Origin: Elysia chlorotica
Taxonomy: Eukaryota > Mollusca > Gastropoda > Plakobranchidae
Length of the DNA: 64,000 nt
NCBI GenBank assembly: GCA_003991915.1
Contig: RQTK01000699.1
Span: forward strand, 77,877 to 141,876
Direction of reading: 5' to 3'
How positions within the stretch are numbered: position 1 is the first letter of the stretch; each line of letters opens with the position of its first letter. The notes beneath the pieces were generated by a model, which worked only from the letters and a program-made list of their open reading frames with translations, had not been told where the DNA came from and did not search any database. The position numbers and the translations under genes were made by a program. Below, one piece after another: positions 61,632 through 64,000 of the stretch.

Positions 61632-64000
61632 CTGACGAAGAAAAAAAGAAAGAATTATAAGATGAAGTTTTTCTGAAGATTTGATCTGGTTAAAAAAATT
61701 AACCGATGCGCCAAGATAAAGAAATGTGTCTCTGTGTATAACTCCTAAAAGAAGGCGGTCGAATCAAGGGAACAGCGTATGTGGGTTGGGAAGAGAAATG
61801 AAACAATTTTATCTCCACTGCATCCACCAAATCGCAATTATTCTAAAAAAAAATTAGTACTTTATACTGCTCAGTTCGACTTTGAGCTACTAGGATGACA
61901 TCACATACATACCAGAGTTATGTCATTTTGACATAGCATATCAATTTAATTAGATCAGTATCCATATCATTGAGGGTAGAGCAGATTTGAAGAGGACGAC
62001 GGTAAAAGCTGAATGGCATAAAAGACTATACTGATGGAAAGCTTTTTAGAATGTACAACAAAACAGAACAGAGAGGAGCGGCACACTATTTCACGTCGGC
62101 CTCTTTGGAGATGACACCAGTTGCATTCACAATGATGATCTATCTCATGGTAAGGTTGAATTGAAAACCAATAGCACAATTTAGACTACTAAACCGCAAT
62201 TTGTTGGATCTTTTAAAACTAGACCAATAAGAAATAGCTACAATAATAAGCGTTGAAGCTTTTGTTTAAGATGGATTTTGATAATATTTCAAGTTGCCAA
62301 TTCTAGAGTATGTTTATGGTCAAGCTCAAAGTAATTGACATTTGTCATTGTTAGCGCGTCCCCGAGTACTGAAGGTGGCCTACTGATATTGATAAAACAT
62401 TACTCACCACGAGAGTAATTAAAAAGGCCATGGGAAACCATCACATATTATCCATACATTGTATCGGGAAAAGGGTGATGGATAAAAGCAACAGCTGGAA
62501 ATGGCGATTAAATTCATTGTTCTCTAAGTCAATGAGAGTACGGGTACAGAGATCTCGAACTACAACTGATTTATGTAGTGAATTGTGTGTGCGTTTTCAC
62601 TCAGGGTAAAGGTAGAGATTTTCATGTTGGTTTTTCCTAAAACATTAGGCTACCACTCCGTTACAGAAAATAAAACTTTGTATTCACATTTTGAAATCAA
62701 GTTTATCCTACGAAGCATCACAGGACACGTAATGCGAGCATAATACATTCACTAGCAGGGCGCTTGCCGGAAATTGGTCGAAAAGACGGCTCGGGACCGA
62801 CGACCTTATATACATGCAATAGGTCTGTGCTCCGCAGCGAAATATTCGAACTTTTCTTAGCTTCGTGAATTTTTGTGGGTACTTGATATCCTTGGATTTA
62901 TTATGTTCTTGCAATTGAAAGCATCTGGAAAACGCAATAATTATGAAAAGTTCAAGTTTTAATCAGTCAGAAGCTGAATTTTAAGGCTGCAAATGTTCCT
63001 TTCAAAATCGTTTTCATTCTAAACCGAGATCATTCTATGGTGAATAACGTCACATATGTAAGCGTTTTTCTGACATTGTCGTTGAAAAAAATCCGTATAA
63101 AATGGCATATGCGTCGATATTTAACAGATGAGATAATATAGATGCCAGTGGTAAGTCTTAGAAACCTGAAAAAGTTAAACTTTTGGTAGATACTAAGTAC
63201 GCATGTGAATAGCCAATATCATGTGTAATGGCATCATTGTAATGTATTTTCCCAATTTAAAACTGTTAGTTTCACTTAAAGATTCCTTCTAACATAACAC
63301 TTAAATGTATCTCCAGACAGGCAGAGGAACAGCGGTACATTTAAATTATCGTTAAAATACACATAAAATATAAACAGCAACAGCAGCAGCAGCAACAACA
63401 AGAACAACAACTCTAAAATCTTATATAGACAAGCACAGACTATAAAAAAATTTAGCCAACTCGAAAAATATTTTTAAAGCATTAAACGCGGCTTTCACAA
63501 GTCGGTCTAACTCAGACCACAATGGGTTTCAAGAGAGGTACTTGTACATGTTAACGAAAAGAGTAGAAAAAGCTGATGGCGCAGGCACCCAAATATATGT
63601 AGATCTATGGGAACTTGTCACGGCCTCTTACAAATATTGATTGAGTTGGAAACAGTGATCCTTGTAATGGGGTCCTGGAAATAATCACTTGCGCGCTGCC
63701 AGACCACCCATGGCGTTAAGTCTGATCTAGCTGTGATGACTGTGGGCATTTTAGAGGAAAGGGACGCCAAAACATTAGCACGGGGCATTGATGAAAACAG
63801 CGTACACGTTGATACAGTTTTTATTATCTTGTATCCCTAAGTGCACGGCATGCAATGGCATTTTTGTCATCTACGAACTTAAGCTGATAAAATTCTACCT
63901 AAATGAATCGCTCAGACGATGAAGAAGACGTGATCTTAACCTACCTAAATCTAGAAGGTTCGGTATAAAGGTGATACATTTTACATTTAAGATGAGCAGT
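61632..64000. other. Probable upstream PKD1 intron, no exon recognised
   Basis: No further GAIN/REJ-like segment with splice sites was recognised. Contains a CAG/CAA-rich stretch at 63376-63412. The gene must continue upstream, because exon 1 opens at an acceptor. Confidence 0.5.

Overview
The window is a piece of animal nuclear genome. It is AT-rich, with small exons, canonical GT-AG introns, a very high load of microsatellites ((GA)n, (GATA)n, (GACA)n, (AAT)n, (GTA)n) and many copies of one tRNA-derived SINE. A polycystin-1 gene, a SINE with a box A/box B head and a tail ending near TTGGACGCTAAGCAACAAC, and a Gly/Ala/Pro-rich secreted protein together suggest a lophotrochozoan, most likely a mollusc. 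That assignment is an inference. Nothing prokaryotic (operons, CRISPR, insertion sequences) is present. Most long open frames in the window are translations of simple repeats and were discarded.

Two protein genes could be assembled by hand, both on the minus strand. (1) At about 20.9-10.0 kb lies a small six-exon gene for a predicted 125-residue secreted protein. It has a TATA box, a leader exon carrying only the first two codons, a 3.9-kb first intron, a 14-nt micro-exon, and a stop about 200 bp before a polyadenylation signal. The product has a clean signal peptide, a cysteine-free Gly/Ala/Pro/Val/Tyr-rich body and an arginine-rich C-terminus. I do not recognise it; it is the best candidate here for an undescribed gene. 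(2) At 61.6-35.9 kb lie the last 30 exons of a polycystin-1 (PKD1-type) gene. Read from high to low coordinates they encode the membrane-proximal REJ/GAIN region, an intact GPS autoproteolysis site, TM1, a PLAT domain, TM2-TM6, the TOP/polycystin extracellular domain, TM7-TM11 and a long cytoplasmic tail. All 30 exons join in one frame (6,150 nt, 2,049 residues plus stop) across 29 GT-AG introns. The 5' part of the gene is beyond position 64000 or was not recognised in the last 2.4 kb.

Layout: 1-10 kb is intergenic, with GA tracts and SINE fragments; 10-21 kb is the secreted-protein gene, whose first two introns contain more SINEs, including one complete copy with 15-bp target-site duplications sitting inside one half of a tandem duplication; 21-35.8 kb is intergenic, dominated by long microsatellites; 35.8-61.6 kb is the polycystin-1 gene; 61.6-64 kb is probably its next intron. 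A GC-rich, non-repetitive 0.55-kb island inside the first visible PKD1 intron (58.8-59.35 kb) stands out as a possible enhancer or missed exon.

The two genes have no evident functional link. Polycystin-1 is an 11-TM receptor/channel subunit that is cleaved at the GPS and pairs with polycystin-2. The small protein is a predicted export product, perhaps structural or peptide-like. All exon boundaries were derived by eye from splice signals and reading-frame continuity; no transcript or database evidence was available.
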